Origin: CAZVEV01 sp964625865
GTDB lineage: Bacteria; Planctomycetota; Phycisphaerae; SM23-33
NCBI GenBank assembly: GCA_964625865.1
Contig: CAZVEV010000366.1
Coordinates: forward strand, 1 to 5,320
DNA: 5,320 bases
Reading direction: 5' to 3'
Shown here piece after piece: positions 1 to 4,304 of this stretch. A program made the translations under genes and the position numbers. Under the pieces are notes generated by a model. That model made no database searches. It saw only the letters and a program-made list of their open reading frames with translations, and was not told where the DNA came from. How positions within the stretch are numbered: the first letter of the stretch is position 1; each line of letters opens with the position of its first letter.

Positions 1-242
1 GGGGATGAGCAGACCGGACACCGGGACGGTCCCGGTGGTCGGGATAACTTGGTCTTTGTGTGGGTGCGATTCCCACCCCTCAGGTGTTGAGGTGACAGCG
101 TGTCCCCCATAGCGGCGGGCCCGACGACGCTCAGGCCGTACAGGACGAACTCACTGCTCCGATCTCAACCCCTGTTCGACAGGACGGCCCCGACCCCGGT
201 GTCGGCCAGACCCTCAACCCAACCTTATCAATAACCCTCACC
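1..242. other. Non-coding, hairpin-rich upstream region
   Basis: No convincing gene is seen here; all frames give short, low-quality reading frames. The first 125 bases hold several inverted repeats: CACCGGGAC-G-GTCCCGGTG (19-37), GTGGG/CCCAC around a 7-base loop (60-76), CCTCA/TGAGG (78-92), GACA/TGTC (94-104) and the palindrome CGGGCCCG (116-123). Further ones are CCTGT/ACAGG (171-183) and CCGAC/GTCGG near 190-205. The 60-76 hairpin looks like a tRNA T arm, but no D or anticodon arm can be fitted. Since this lies just upstream of the recombination cluster, it could be a control region, an operator or a structured RNA that began left of the window. No clear promoter was found. Confidence 0.4.
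19..37. repeat. Perfect 9-1-9 inverted repeat, possible operator or hairpin
   Basis: CACCGGGAC and GTCCCGGTG flank a single central G. As DNA it has the dyad symmetry of a dimeric repressor site; as RNA it would form a GC-rich stem. No T-run follows on the plus strand, so a standard terminator is not supported. It lies 219 bases upstream of the excisionase-like gene. Confidence 0.4.
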
Positions 243-250
243 GAGGAGGT
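243..250 (+). promoter_or_regulatory. Strong ribosome binding site for the excisionase-like gene
   Basis: GAGGAGGT lies 5 bases before the ATG at 256. It is a near-perfect Shine-Dalgarno sequence and is the reason for choosing this start over the in-frame ATG at 391, which has no such site. Confidence 0.8.
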
Positions 251-255
251 GAACG

Positions 256-624
256 ATGCGTAACACAACCGCACGAAAGACAGACCACTGTGTAGACGAA
301 CCCACGAACCGCCCCCATACGCTGACCCTGAGAACGAGGACTGCAGCACCGGTACAAGGTAACCGCGAGACCGGAAACAACGTTCAGCCGATGACGTTCC
401 TTCCCGGGAATCCACCGGTGCCCTGTCCCGAACTGCTGACCGAGTCCGAGGCTATCCGTTATCTCCGCCTGGATACGATCAACATCCAGCACCCGTCCCA
501 CACGCTGCGGCGATACCGCGACCAGGGCCTGTTGCGCGCGACGCAGGTCTCCAAGAGCCTGTTCTATCGGCGCATCGAACTGGACCGTTTTCTGGAGCGA
601 ATCACCGATGAGAATCCACGATGA
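256..624 (+). CDS. Excisionase-like helix-turn-helix DNA-binding protein
   Basis: This 122-residue protein is probably a small DNA-binding protein acting as excisionase (directionality factor) or regulator for the integrase downstream. The first 55 or so residues are polar and look disordered. Residues about 60-118 form a MerR/excisionase-type winged helix: LLTESEAIRYLRLD is the first helix pair, TLRRYRDQGLLRATQVSKS carries the recognition part and the turn, and FYRRIELDRFLERI is the closing strand and helix that typically ends with 'the residue chosen for the next helix'. The pattern of an aliphatic helix, then a basic R-x-x-R-x-x-GLL segment, then Y-R-x-x-E-L-D is known from the HTH_17/MerR-like family. 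The stop overlaps a possible small cistron by ATGA, and the integrase starts 150 bases later on the same strand. The long N-terminal extension is unusual for an excisionase. The fold is fairly secure; the excision role rests on context. Confidence 0.72.
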   Translation: MRNTTARKTDHCVDEPTNRPHTLTLRTRTAAPVQGNRETGNNVQPMTFLPGNPPVPCPELLTESEAIRYLRLDTINIQHPSHTLRRYRDQGLLRATQVSKSLFYRRIELDRFLERITDENPR

Positions 625-773
625 GACCCGGCGCACCGCAATGGACCGGGTTCCGTCTCACCAACGATGCCCCCACCGGGTCACACTACAGGGAGGGTGT
701 CCACCGCGGCCCCTCCCTGCGGCCCACAGGGCCGTCAGTGGCGATGGCCGAACGGCAAGGGCAAGGGGGATGA
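621..773 (+). CDS. Possible 50-residue cistron between HTH gene and integrase
   Basis: An ATG at 621 overlaps the stop of the HTH gene (ATGA, 621-624), and the frame stays open to a TGA at 771-773, one base before the integrase ATG at 775. It would encode about 50 residues beginning MRPGAPQWTGFRLTND and ending in a Gly/Gln-rich tail (ERQGQGG). No family is recognised and no hydrophobic segment is present. The fit of both ends suggests translational coupling that carries ribosomes from the HTH gene to the integrase start. The composition (many Pro, Gly, Arg) is also what non-coding GC-rich DNA gives, so it may be only a leader that happens to be open. Confidence 0.3.
   Translation: MRPGAPQWTGFRLTNDAPTGSHYREGVHRGPSLRPTGPSVAMAERQGQGG
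763..769 (+). promoter_or_regulatory. Ribosome binding site deciding the integrase start
   Basis: AAGGGGG lies 5 bases before the ATG at 775. The in-frame ATG at 667 lacks a comparable site, and the 36 residues it would add (rich in Pro, Gly and Arg) look non-coding. The start at 775 is therefore preferred. Confidence 0.65.
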
Positions 774-774
774 A

Positions 775-1884
775 ATGCTTGAGAAAGTGAACCTGTGCAA
801 GCAGACAGTGAAGAAGCCCACCGGAAAGGAGTACGTTTACTGGGTGCTGCGGTGGCGTGATGTGACCGGAAAGCACCACGGCAAGAACATCGGCCGCATC
901 GGCACGATGAGCAAGAGGAAGGCGGAGAAGCTGCGGCAGGCCAAACAGGTCGAGCTCTCGCGAAACACCGGCAGGCGTCGCGTCCCGTGCACAATCGGCC
1001 TCCGGGAGTATCTCGACATGTACTACGCGGCACGCACGGGCGAACTGGCCCCTGGAACGATGAGGCTGCACAAGCAGACGGGCAGGTATCTGCGAGCGTT
1101 CTTCGGCGAGGACCGGACGCTCGACAGCATCGAGCGGAGAGACGCCCGTGCCTTTAAGACGGCCCTGGCAAACAACGAATTGAAGCATGTCAATAAGCGG
1201 CAGCGCAAGATAGTAACGGCAACGGTCAATCTGCACATCCGCAACGCCCGGGTCATCATGGGCCTGGCCGTCGAGGACGAGTTGCTGTTGTACAACCCGT
1301 TTGACCGACTTGCCGGAGCCGTCCCTCCACCGAAGCAGTGGCATTACGTCGACATGGACGAGTTTGCCAAGATACGCAAGGCCGCGCCGGACGCGTGGGC
1401 ACTGCTGCTGGATCTGGCCCGCTATGCTGCCCTCCGCCGTGGAGAGGCGTTGAATCTGCGGTGGTCGAACATCGATTGGAAGCGGTCCCGCCTGACGGTC
1501 ATCGGCACGGAGGATTGGCAGGTCAAGGACAAGGACAGCCGTACGGTCCCCGTCTGCCCGGAGCTGCGTACGTCCCTGTCGCTGGCGTTCAAGCAGGCCG
1601 GGAAGGAGGCGGTCAATGTCATTCCCCCCGGATCAGTAAACGTCAAGAACATCAGCCGGGACTTCACCGTGGCCTGCCGCCGAGCCAAACTCACCCGGTA
1701 CGCCAAGCCCCTCCACACGCTCCGAAAAAGTTGCATCACCGACTGGGCCAGCCGCTTTCCGATGCACGCAGTGAAAGAGTGGGCCGGACATTCAAACACC
1801 GAGACCACCAACCAGTACTACCTGCAGGTCAGTGAGGCCGATTACGAGGCCGCCGCGAAGCAAAGCTTCCGCGTTTGTACATAA
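775..1884 (+). CDS. Tyrosine recombinase / phage-type integrase
   Basis: This 369-residue site-specific recombinase would cut and rejoin DNA at an attachment site through a 3'-phosphotyrosine link. Numbering is from the ATG at 775. Residues 1-65 form a basic N-terminal region (YVYWVLRWRDVTGKHHGKNIG) likely to bind arm-type sites. Residues about 70-175 are the helical core-binding domain. The catalytic domain follows with the expected set: Arg221 in ALRRGEALNLRW, a likely Lys251 in QVKDKDSRTVP, His314 and Arg317 in LHTLRKS, His339 in EWAGHS and the nucleophile Tyr348 nine residues after that His. All are intact, so the enzyme may be active. It follows the HTH gene and ends 84 bases before a tRNA-Gly fragment, the likely target. 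The protein ends soon after the catalytic Tyr (QSFRVCT). A longer form from 667 is possible but less likely. Family is near certain; subfamily and true substrate are not known. Confidence 0.95.
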   Translation: MLEKVNLCKQTVKKPTGKEYVYWVLRWRDVTGKHHGKNIGRIGTMSKRKAEKLRQAKQVELSRNTGRRRVPCTIGLREYLDMYYAARTGELAPGTMRLHKQTGRYLRAFFGEDRTLDSIERRDARAFKTALANNELKHVNKRQRKIVTATVNLHIRNARVIMGLAVEDELLLYNPFDRLAGAVPPPKQWHYVDMDEFAKIRKAAPDAWALLLDLARYAALRRGEALNLRWSNIDWKRSRLTVIGTEDWQVKDKDSRTVPVCPELRTSLSLAFKQAGKEAVNVIPPGSVNVKNISRDFTVACRRAKLTRYAKPLHTLRKSCITDWASRFPMHAVKEWAGHSNTETTNQYYLQVSEADYEAAAKQSFRVCT

Positions 1885-1922
1885 CTTTGTGCATAACTCC
1901 CCGAAAATGGACATGAACAAGA

Positions 1923-1952
1923 AGATGCCCGGACTGCTAAGTCCGGGCATCT
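1923..1952. terminator. 13-bp perfect hairpin between integrase and tRNA fragment
   Basis: AGATGCCCGGACT (1923-1935) pairs without mismatch with AGTCCGGGCATCT (1940-1952) around the loop GCTA. It lies 38 bases after the integrase stop and 16 bases beyond the 3' end of the minus-strand tRNA fragment. It could end integrase transcription, or be the old tRNA terminator. No clear T-run follows on the plus strand; on the minus strand the next bases are mildly T-rich (CTTCTTGTTC). It may serve both directions. Confidence 0.6.
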
Positions 1953-1968
1953 AAACTACTTCAAGAAC

Positions 1969-2016
1969 AGCGGGCGATCGGATTCGAACCGACGACGTTC
2001 AGCTTGGGAAGCTGAA
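1969..2016 (-). tRNA. Partial tRNA-Gly(CCC): 3' part only
   Basis: Read on the minus strand, this is the anticodon arm, variable loop, T arm and 3' acceptor strand of a tRNA. The anticodon stem TCAGC/GCTGA encloses the loop TTCCCAA, giving anticodon CCC (2006-2008) for glycine. The T arm is GTCGG-TTCGAAT-CCGAT with one G-T wobble. The acceptor strand CGCCCGC is followed by discriminator T, which is U73 as usual for bacterial tRNA-Gly; CCA is not encoded. Right of 2016 no D arm and no matching GCGGGCG strand can be found, so the gene is cut at about position 26 of the tRNA and cannot make a functional tRNA. Such 3' halves are typical duplications left by integration into a tRNA gene. Confidence 0.85.
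1969..2016. other. Putative attachment-site core (att) in tRNA-Gly
   Basis: The tRNA 3' half, lying 84 bases after a tyrosine integrase gene, fits the shared core of attP/attB. Tyrosine integrases often cross over in the anticodon or T arm and rebuild the tRNA with their own copy of its 3' end. The core's tRNA 3' end faces the integrase and its cut side faces the terminase group. This is the arrangement of an attP, or of a junction between two elements at the same site. The second copy is not in this window, so the exact crossover and length are unknown. Confidence 0.6.
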
Positions 2017-2035
2017 ATCAGATAGTTCTAAAGGC

Positions 2036-2266
2036 TTGCCAAATCAGGACAAAGGGTCTGACTGCGCCGCCGCTTGTACCAACGCTTGCACCAAGGAGGG
2101 CGAAAATGGGCCGATTCGGGCCAATCGGCTGCATGCCATCGCCGATCTTCTGGCCGACCTGCCCGAGGCCGAACGGCGGGACGTGATCGCCGAACTCGCA
2201 CCAACGGACCGGGCAGTCATCGCCCGGCTGCTGATCCATTCGGAGCACGGGAAGGGCACGTCATGA
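2036..2266 (+). CDS. Small helical protein, unrecognised; start uncertain
   Basis: The frame gives up to 76 residues from a TTG at 2036. The first 25 are Cys-rich and polar (SDCAAACTNACTKEGENG). The rest, from RLHAIADLLADLPEAERRDV to IARLLI, predicts two or three amphipathic helices and looks truly coding. No ribosome binding site precedes the TTG. The reading frame is open from 1955, so it also runs through the tRNA core, where it reads GDRIRTDDVQLGKL. It may therefore be the tail of a longer protein, for instance the C-terminus of an earlier integrase whose gene spanned the att site, rather than a free-standing gene. The stop overlaps the start of the next small frame (ATGA, 2263-2266). The function is unknown; its place just before the terminase small subunit suggests an element gene. 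Confidence 0.45.
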   Translation: MPNQDKGSDCAAACTNACTKEGENGPIRANRLHAIADLLADLPEAERRDVIAELAPTDRAVIARLLIHSEHGKGTS

Positions 2267-2412
2267 TTCTCGAATGCCAGGATGCGCCGCCAGACCTGCC
2301 GAGACGGCAGGTTTCACGCGACAGACGCGACCGACACCCCCGTAAAGACCCTAGAAGGCCGACCACGGCCACTATCCAAGCCTCGAGGCGCGGAAGACAG
2401 GAATGGCTGTAA
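2263..2412 (+). CDS. Possible 49-residue Arg-rich ORF coupled to both neighbours
   Basis: The ATG at 2263 overlaps the preceding stop (ATGA) and has GAAGGG at 2251-2256 as a reasonable ribosome binding site. The product would be about 49 residues, starting MILECQDAPPDLPRR and very rich in Arg and Asp (RDRRDRH, RRGRQEW). Its stop TAA at 2410-2412 runs into the AAGGAG that serves the terminase gene. No family is recognised. A basic small protein or peptide is possible, but the Arg/Pro bias could also come from reading GC-rich DNA out of frame, so this is tentative. Confidence 0.3.
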   Translation: MILECQDAPPDLPRRQVSRDRRDRHPRKDPRRPTTATIQASRRGRQEWL

Positions 2413-2416
2413 GGAG
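2411..2416 (+). promoter_or_regulatory. Ribosome binding site deciding the terminase start
   Basis: AAGGAG lies 7 bases before the ATG at 2424. An in-frame ATG at 2403 lies upstream of it and would add MAVRRRR; it has no such site, so 2424 is chosen. Confidence 0.7.
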
Positions 2417-2423
2417 ACGAAGA

Positions 2424-3068
2424 ATGAGCGACGAACACGATCTGACAAAGACACCACCGGACCGGGGAGAAGACAGAGAACTGAGCGACCGACATCAGGC
2501 GTTCCTCGATGAGTATATCACCAACGGATTCAACGCCACGCGAGCGGCAATAGCGGCGGGTTACGCAGAGTGCTCCGCATCCGTCCGTGGCCATCTTCTT
2601 ATAAGAAACGATAAGATAAGAGAGAGAGTCGATGCCTATTTGTCTAAACTCGGCGCCAGCCGCGACCGCGTGCTCGCCGAGATGGTGGACATTGCCATAA
2701 ACACGGACATGGCGGATTTCGAGCCTCTTCTCCGAGGAGAGATGAACCTGGCGCAGTTGAACGCGTCCGGCGTCGATACACGCAAGATCAAGAAGCTCAA
2801 GGTTACTCGGCGGGTATCGGGGAAGGGTGACGATGCGCAGGTGGTCGAGGACGTGACAATCGAACTCCAGGACGCACAGGCCGAGCGTGACCGCCTGGCC
2901 AAGGTGCTCGGGCTGTACAGGGAGAGCGAGCGGGCCTCGGCGCCGCAGTTCGACATCGATGCTCGGACGGTGGCATTGCTGGCGCAGCCAGCGACGGAGA
3001 GCGAGAGAGCGGTCAGGGAGATGCTGATGTTGGAGTACGCTGGCCCGTTGGAGGAGGAGGCAGAATAA
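2424..3068 (+). CDS. Phage terminase small subunit (Terminase_2 type)
   Basis: This 214-residue protein is likely the small terminase subunit, which recognises packaging sites in phage DNA and directs the large subunit. Residues about 20-70 carry the hallmark: LSDRHQAFLDEY, then NATRAAIAAGYAECSASVRG, then LLIRNDKIRERV. This is the helix-turn-helix seen in the Terminase_2 family (the L-T-x-K-Q-x-x-F-x-x-E-Y ... N-A-T-x-A-A-x-x-A-G-Y pattern). A mid region (about 75-150) has charged beta-rich sequence with KIKKLKVTRRV. Residues about 150-175 (DAQAERDRLAKVLGLY) fit the end of the oligomerisation core, and the tail is acidic (EEEAE). The length is normal. The large subunit, portal and capsid genes that usually follow are absent; a hairpin comes directly at the stop codon. 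This points to a remnant or to a satellite that keeps only TerS. Confidence 0.88.
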   Translation: MSDEHDLTKTPPDRGEDRELSDRHQAFLDEYITNGFNATRAAIAAGYAECSASVRGHLLIRNDKIRERVDAYLSKLGASRDRVLAEMVDIAINTDMADFEPLLRGEMNLAQLNASGVDTRKIKKLKVTRRVSGKGDDAQVVEDVTIELQDAQAERDRLAKVLGLYRESERASAPQFDIDARTVALLAQPATESERAVREMLMLEYAGPLEEEAE

Positions 3069-3091
3069 ACCTGCTCAAAGTGAGCAGGTTT
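3067..3091 (+). terminator. Hairpin overlapping the terminase stop codon
   Basis: AAACCTGCTCA (3067-3077) and TGAGCAGGTTT (3081-3091) pair perfectly, 11 bp, around the loop AAG. The last two bases of the TAA stop lie within the left arm. The right arm ends in TTT but no longer T-run follows, so termination is likely but not proven. It marks the end of this gene group. Confidence 0.65.
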
Positions 3092-3116
3092 CTAGGCAAA
3101 TTGAGAAGGCGCACCA

Positions 3117-3135
3117 AAGCATCAAAGTGATGCTT
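3117..3135. repeat. Second hairpin with the same AAG loop
   Basis: AAGCATCA (3117-3124) pairs with TGATGCTT (3128-3135), 8 bp, around AAG. Its centre TCAAAGTGA is identical to the centre of the hairpin at 3067-3091, 47 bases upstream, while the outer stems differ. It could be a second terminator or part of a paired site. Confidence 0.6.
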
Positions 3136-3175
3136 CGGGGATTCTAAAGGACTTACGAACAAAAAGGACCAAAAG

Positions 3176-3307
3176 ATAAAAGAGAAAACTTGCAAAACGT
3201 GTCGGCATTGCGTCAAGAACGACGGCGTCTGTGAAGATGACCGGGCGGGGGAATGCTTGTCCCGGCAAGCAGATTCCTCGCGAGTAGTGCAGCATCGGTC
3301 TAGGTGA
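3176..3307 (+). CDS. Tiny Cys-rich ORF, possible zinc-binding protein; start unclear
   Basis: This frame reads KEKTCKTCRHCVKNDGVCED followed by DRAGECLSRQ and ends at TGA 3305-3307. The spacing of cysteines (C-x2-C-x2-C-x7-C, then another C eight residues later) resembles the small metal-binding proteins common in phages, and is not expected by chance. The frame is open from 3131 but has no ATG, GTG or TTG ahead of the cysteines. An AAGGA at 3164-3168 is well placed for an ATA at 3176, a very rare start. The gene may use that start, or be a broken gene that has lost its start. About 43 residues result. The surrounding bases (3140-3190) are unusually A-rich for this window. The function is unknown. 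Confidence 0.35.
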   Translation: MKEKTCKTCRHCVKNDGVCEDDRAGECLSRQADSSRVVQHRSR

Positions 3308-3478
3308 CCACTGACGCCGCGCCGCAAGAGTGTACGGCGACAGGGCGTTATCGACCACAGGTGCACGGGCGCACGCGCATCGTACAGTACCAAGCCCGTG
3401 CGATTGCCCCAACGCGGGAATGCAACGGGGCGACCCGGCGAAGGGCCGCCCCGTGAGGTGTCTGTGGTGCCGTCGCGT
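3308..3478. other. Non-coding stretch
   Basis: No gene is seen on either strand. Frames here are Arg/Pro-rich and lack ribosome binding sites or recognisable domains. The only clear structure is the hairpin at 3425-3454, which belongs to the minus-strand PEP-CTERM remnant. Confidence 0.6.
3425..3454 (-). terminator. Hairpin downstream of the PEP-CTERM remnant
   Basis: ACGGGGCG (3425-3432) pairs with CGCCCCGT (3447-3454), and after one A-C mismatch the stem continues as CCC/GGG (3434-3436, 3443-3445) around a short loop. It lies 24 bases after the minus-strand stop at 3479-3481, where a terminator would be expected. No T-run follows it on the minus strand. Confidence 0.55.
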
Positions 3479-3775
3479 CTATGCGCGCCGTCTCCGCCGC
3501 AGCCCCAGCAGGCCGACGGCGGCCAGGGCGAGGGTGGACGGTTCGGGGATGTACGGGGCGAAGGCAACGTTCGGGACGTCGGAGGGCAGCGTCACGTAGG
3601 CGGTGTTCTCGAAGTCGGCCCGGGCGATGGGGACAGCGGCGCTGACCGGTTGGGTCCATTGAAAAAACGCTGGCGTGTCGATAGCGAGGGTCATTGTGAA
3701 CTGGTCGATCCCGGCGGCGACCTCAACGAGGTTGGCCAGCGGGACATCGAGTGCGAGGTGGATACGCGAAACCGG
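3479..3775 (-). pseudogene. PEP-CTERM protein, 3' remnant
   Basis: The C-terminus is diagnostic: IPEPST, then a hydrophobic helix LALAAVGLLGL, then RRRRRA. This is the PEP-CTERM sorting signal, recognised by exosortase in the inner membrane of exopolysaccharide-forming Gram-negative bacteria including planctomycetes. The PEP motif, membrane helix and Arg cluster are all intact. Upstream, about 70 residues look like the beta-rich end of an exported domain (LALDVPLANLVEVAAGIDQF ... FFQWTQPVSAAVPIARADF). The frame is closed by a TGA at 3776-3778, exactly where zinc-ribbon coding begins on the other strand. There is no signal peptide and no full-length passenger domain, so the 5' end is lost. An internal ATG at 3692-3694 gives 71 residues but would make a protein that cannot be exported. 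The signal is secure; the original function is not recoverable. Confidence 0.8.
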
Positions 3776-3781
3776 TCAGCC

Positions 3782-4105
3782 CCCTGGATTCGTCTCTGCT
3801 ACACCACGAAGCGGTCCGGGGACGCGGTGGACTACCGGATGAGCCTGACCACTACGCCACTGCCTTGGGGCGGAGAGCGATGGTGGTTTGTCTGTCCGCT
3901 CGTCGGCGGCGGAAAACCCTGCCGGCGTCGATGCGACAAGCTCTACCTGCCGCCCGGCGGACGGTACTTCGGCTGCCGCCGCTGCCACGACCTGACCTAC
4001 CAGAGTTGCCGCGACAGCCACCAACTCGACACATGGTACGCCGACATCGGTAAGCGGTTCGGCGTACCAGGGGAAGTCATTCGCATGATGTTCACCGGCA
4101 GGTAG
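3782..4105 (+). pseudogene. Zinc-ribbon protein, 5'-truncated
   Basis: About 107 residues read as the C-terminal half of a recurrent hypothetical family from phages and planctomycetes. The recognisable run is GGERWWFVCPL, then LYLPPGGRYFGCRRCHDLTY. Cysteines at 3893 and 3920 (C-x8-C) and at 3974 and 3983 (C-x2-C) would bind one zinc ion; extra cysteines lie at 3932 and 4007. Members normally have an N-terminal half of 60-100 residues that precedes the IRLCYTTKRSG segment; here the frame upstream of 3782 is only the antisense of the PEP-CTERM remnant. A GTG at 3758 could start a short product, but no good ribosome binding site precedes it. The role of the family is unknown to me; DNA or RNA contact is a guess from the ribbon. 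Confidence 0.65.
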
Positions 4106-4237
4106 CAATGGGACTCCGATCGCCGCACGTCAAGGCTCGCCTTCTGTGCCCCACTTGCGGCTCTCTGGCCAGACCGTGCCAAGGGGGTAGGTTATCCTCG
4201 TCTTCTGCTCGGCTGCCTTTTCTGGCGCACCAGTGTC
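4106..4237. other. Intergenic region before the kinase
   Basis: No secure gene is seen. A frame from ATG 4108 to TAG 4267-4269 gives 53 residues with one CPTCG motif (LLCPTCGSLARPC), but it has no ribosome binding site, the rest is low-complexity Ser/Leu/Arg sequence, and it runs through the kinase promoter. Confidence 0.5.
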
Positions 4238-4266
4238 TTGTCGATCCGGGCCTCGCTCGGTATGAT
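4238..4266 (+). promoter_or_regulatory. Sigma-70-like promoter for the kinase gene
   Basis: TTGTCG (4238-4243) and TATGAT (4261-4266) are separated by 17 bases, matching four of six and five of six consensus positions at the ideal spacing. Transcription would start near 4273, giving a leader of about 32 bases before the ATG at 4305. Confidence 0.55.
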
Positions 4267-4304
4267 TAGTGTGTCTGGCTGGGAATCAGGCGACGGGATG
4301 ACAC

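Noticed and set aside
1..84. A tRNA ending near 84, suggested by the T-arm-like hairpin at 60-76
   Set aside because: An anticodon arm can only be forced (ACCGG/CCGGT at 20-36) with no U at position 33; no D stem pairs, and the matching acceptor strand would lie outside the window.
60..104. Cobalamin-type riboswitch, from GGTGCGATTCCC
   Set aside because: Only this short piece resembles the consensus; the other conserved blocks are missing and the downstream genes have no link to cobalamin.
667..774. Integrase start at the upstream ATG 667
   Set aside because: No good ribosome binding site, and the added 36 residues are Pro/Gly/Arg-rich without family resemblance; 775 has a clear site.
2004..2032. 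Promoter TTGGGA - 17 bases - TCTAAA at the tRNA core
   Set aside because: Only four of six matches in each box; such pairs occur often by chance, and the -35 box is simply part of the tRNA.
2026..3170. Repeat of TTCTAAAGG plus similar flanks at 2026 and 3142
   Set aside because: A 9-base match is expected many times by chance in a window this size, and the flanks need gaps to align.
3330..3599. Plus-strand frame with RCLWCRR as a zinc-finger protein
   Set aside because: Only one CxxC pair, which falls just before and over the antisense of the PEP-CTERM tail; no ribosome binding site.
3398..3781. Long plus-strand frame as the N-terminal half of the zinc-ribbon protein
   Set aside because: It is the antisense of the PEP-CTERM coding region and shows no family features; only the part from about 3782 is recognisable.
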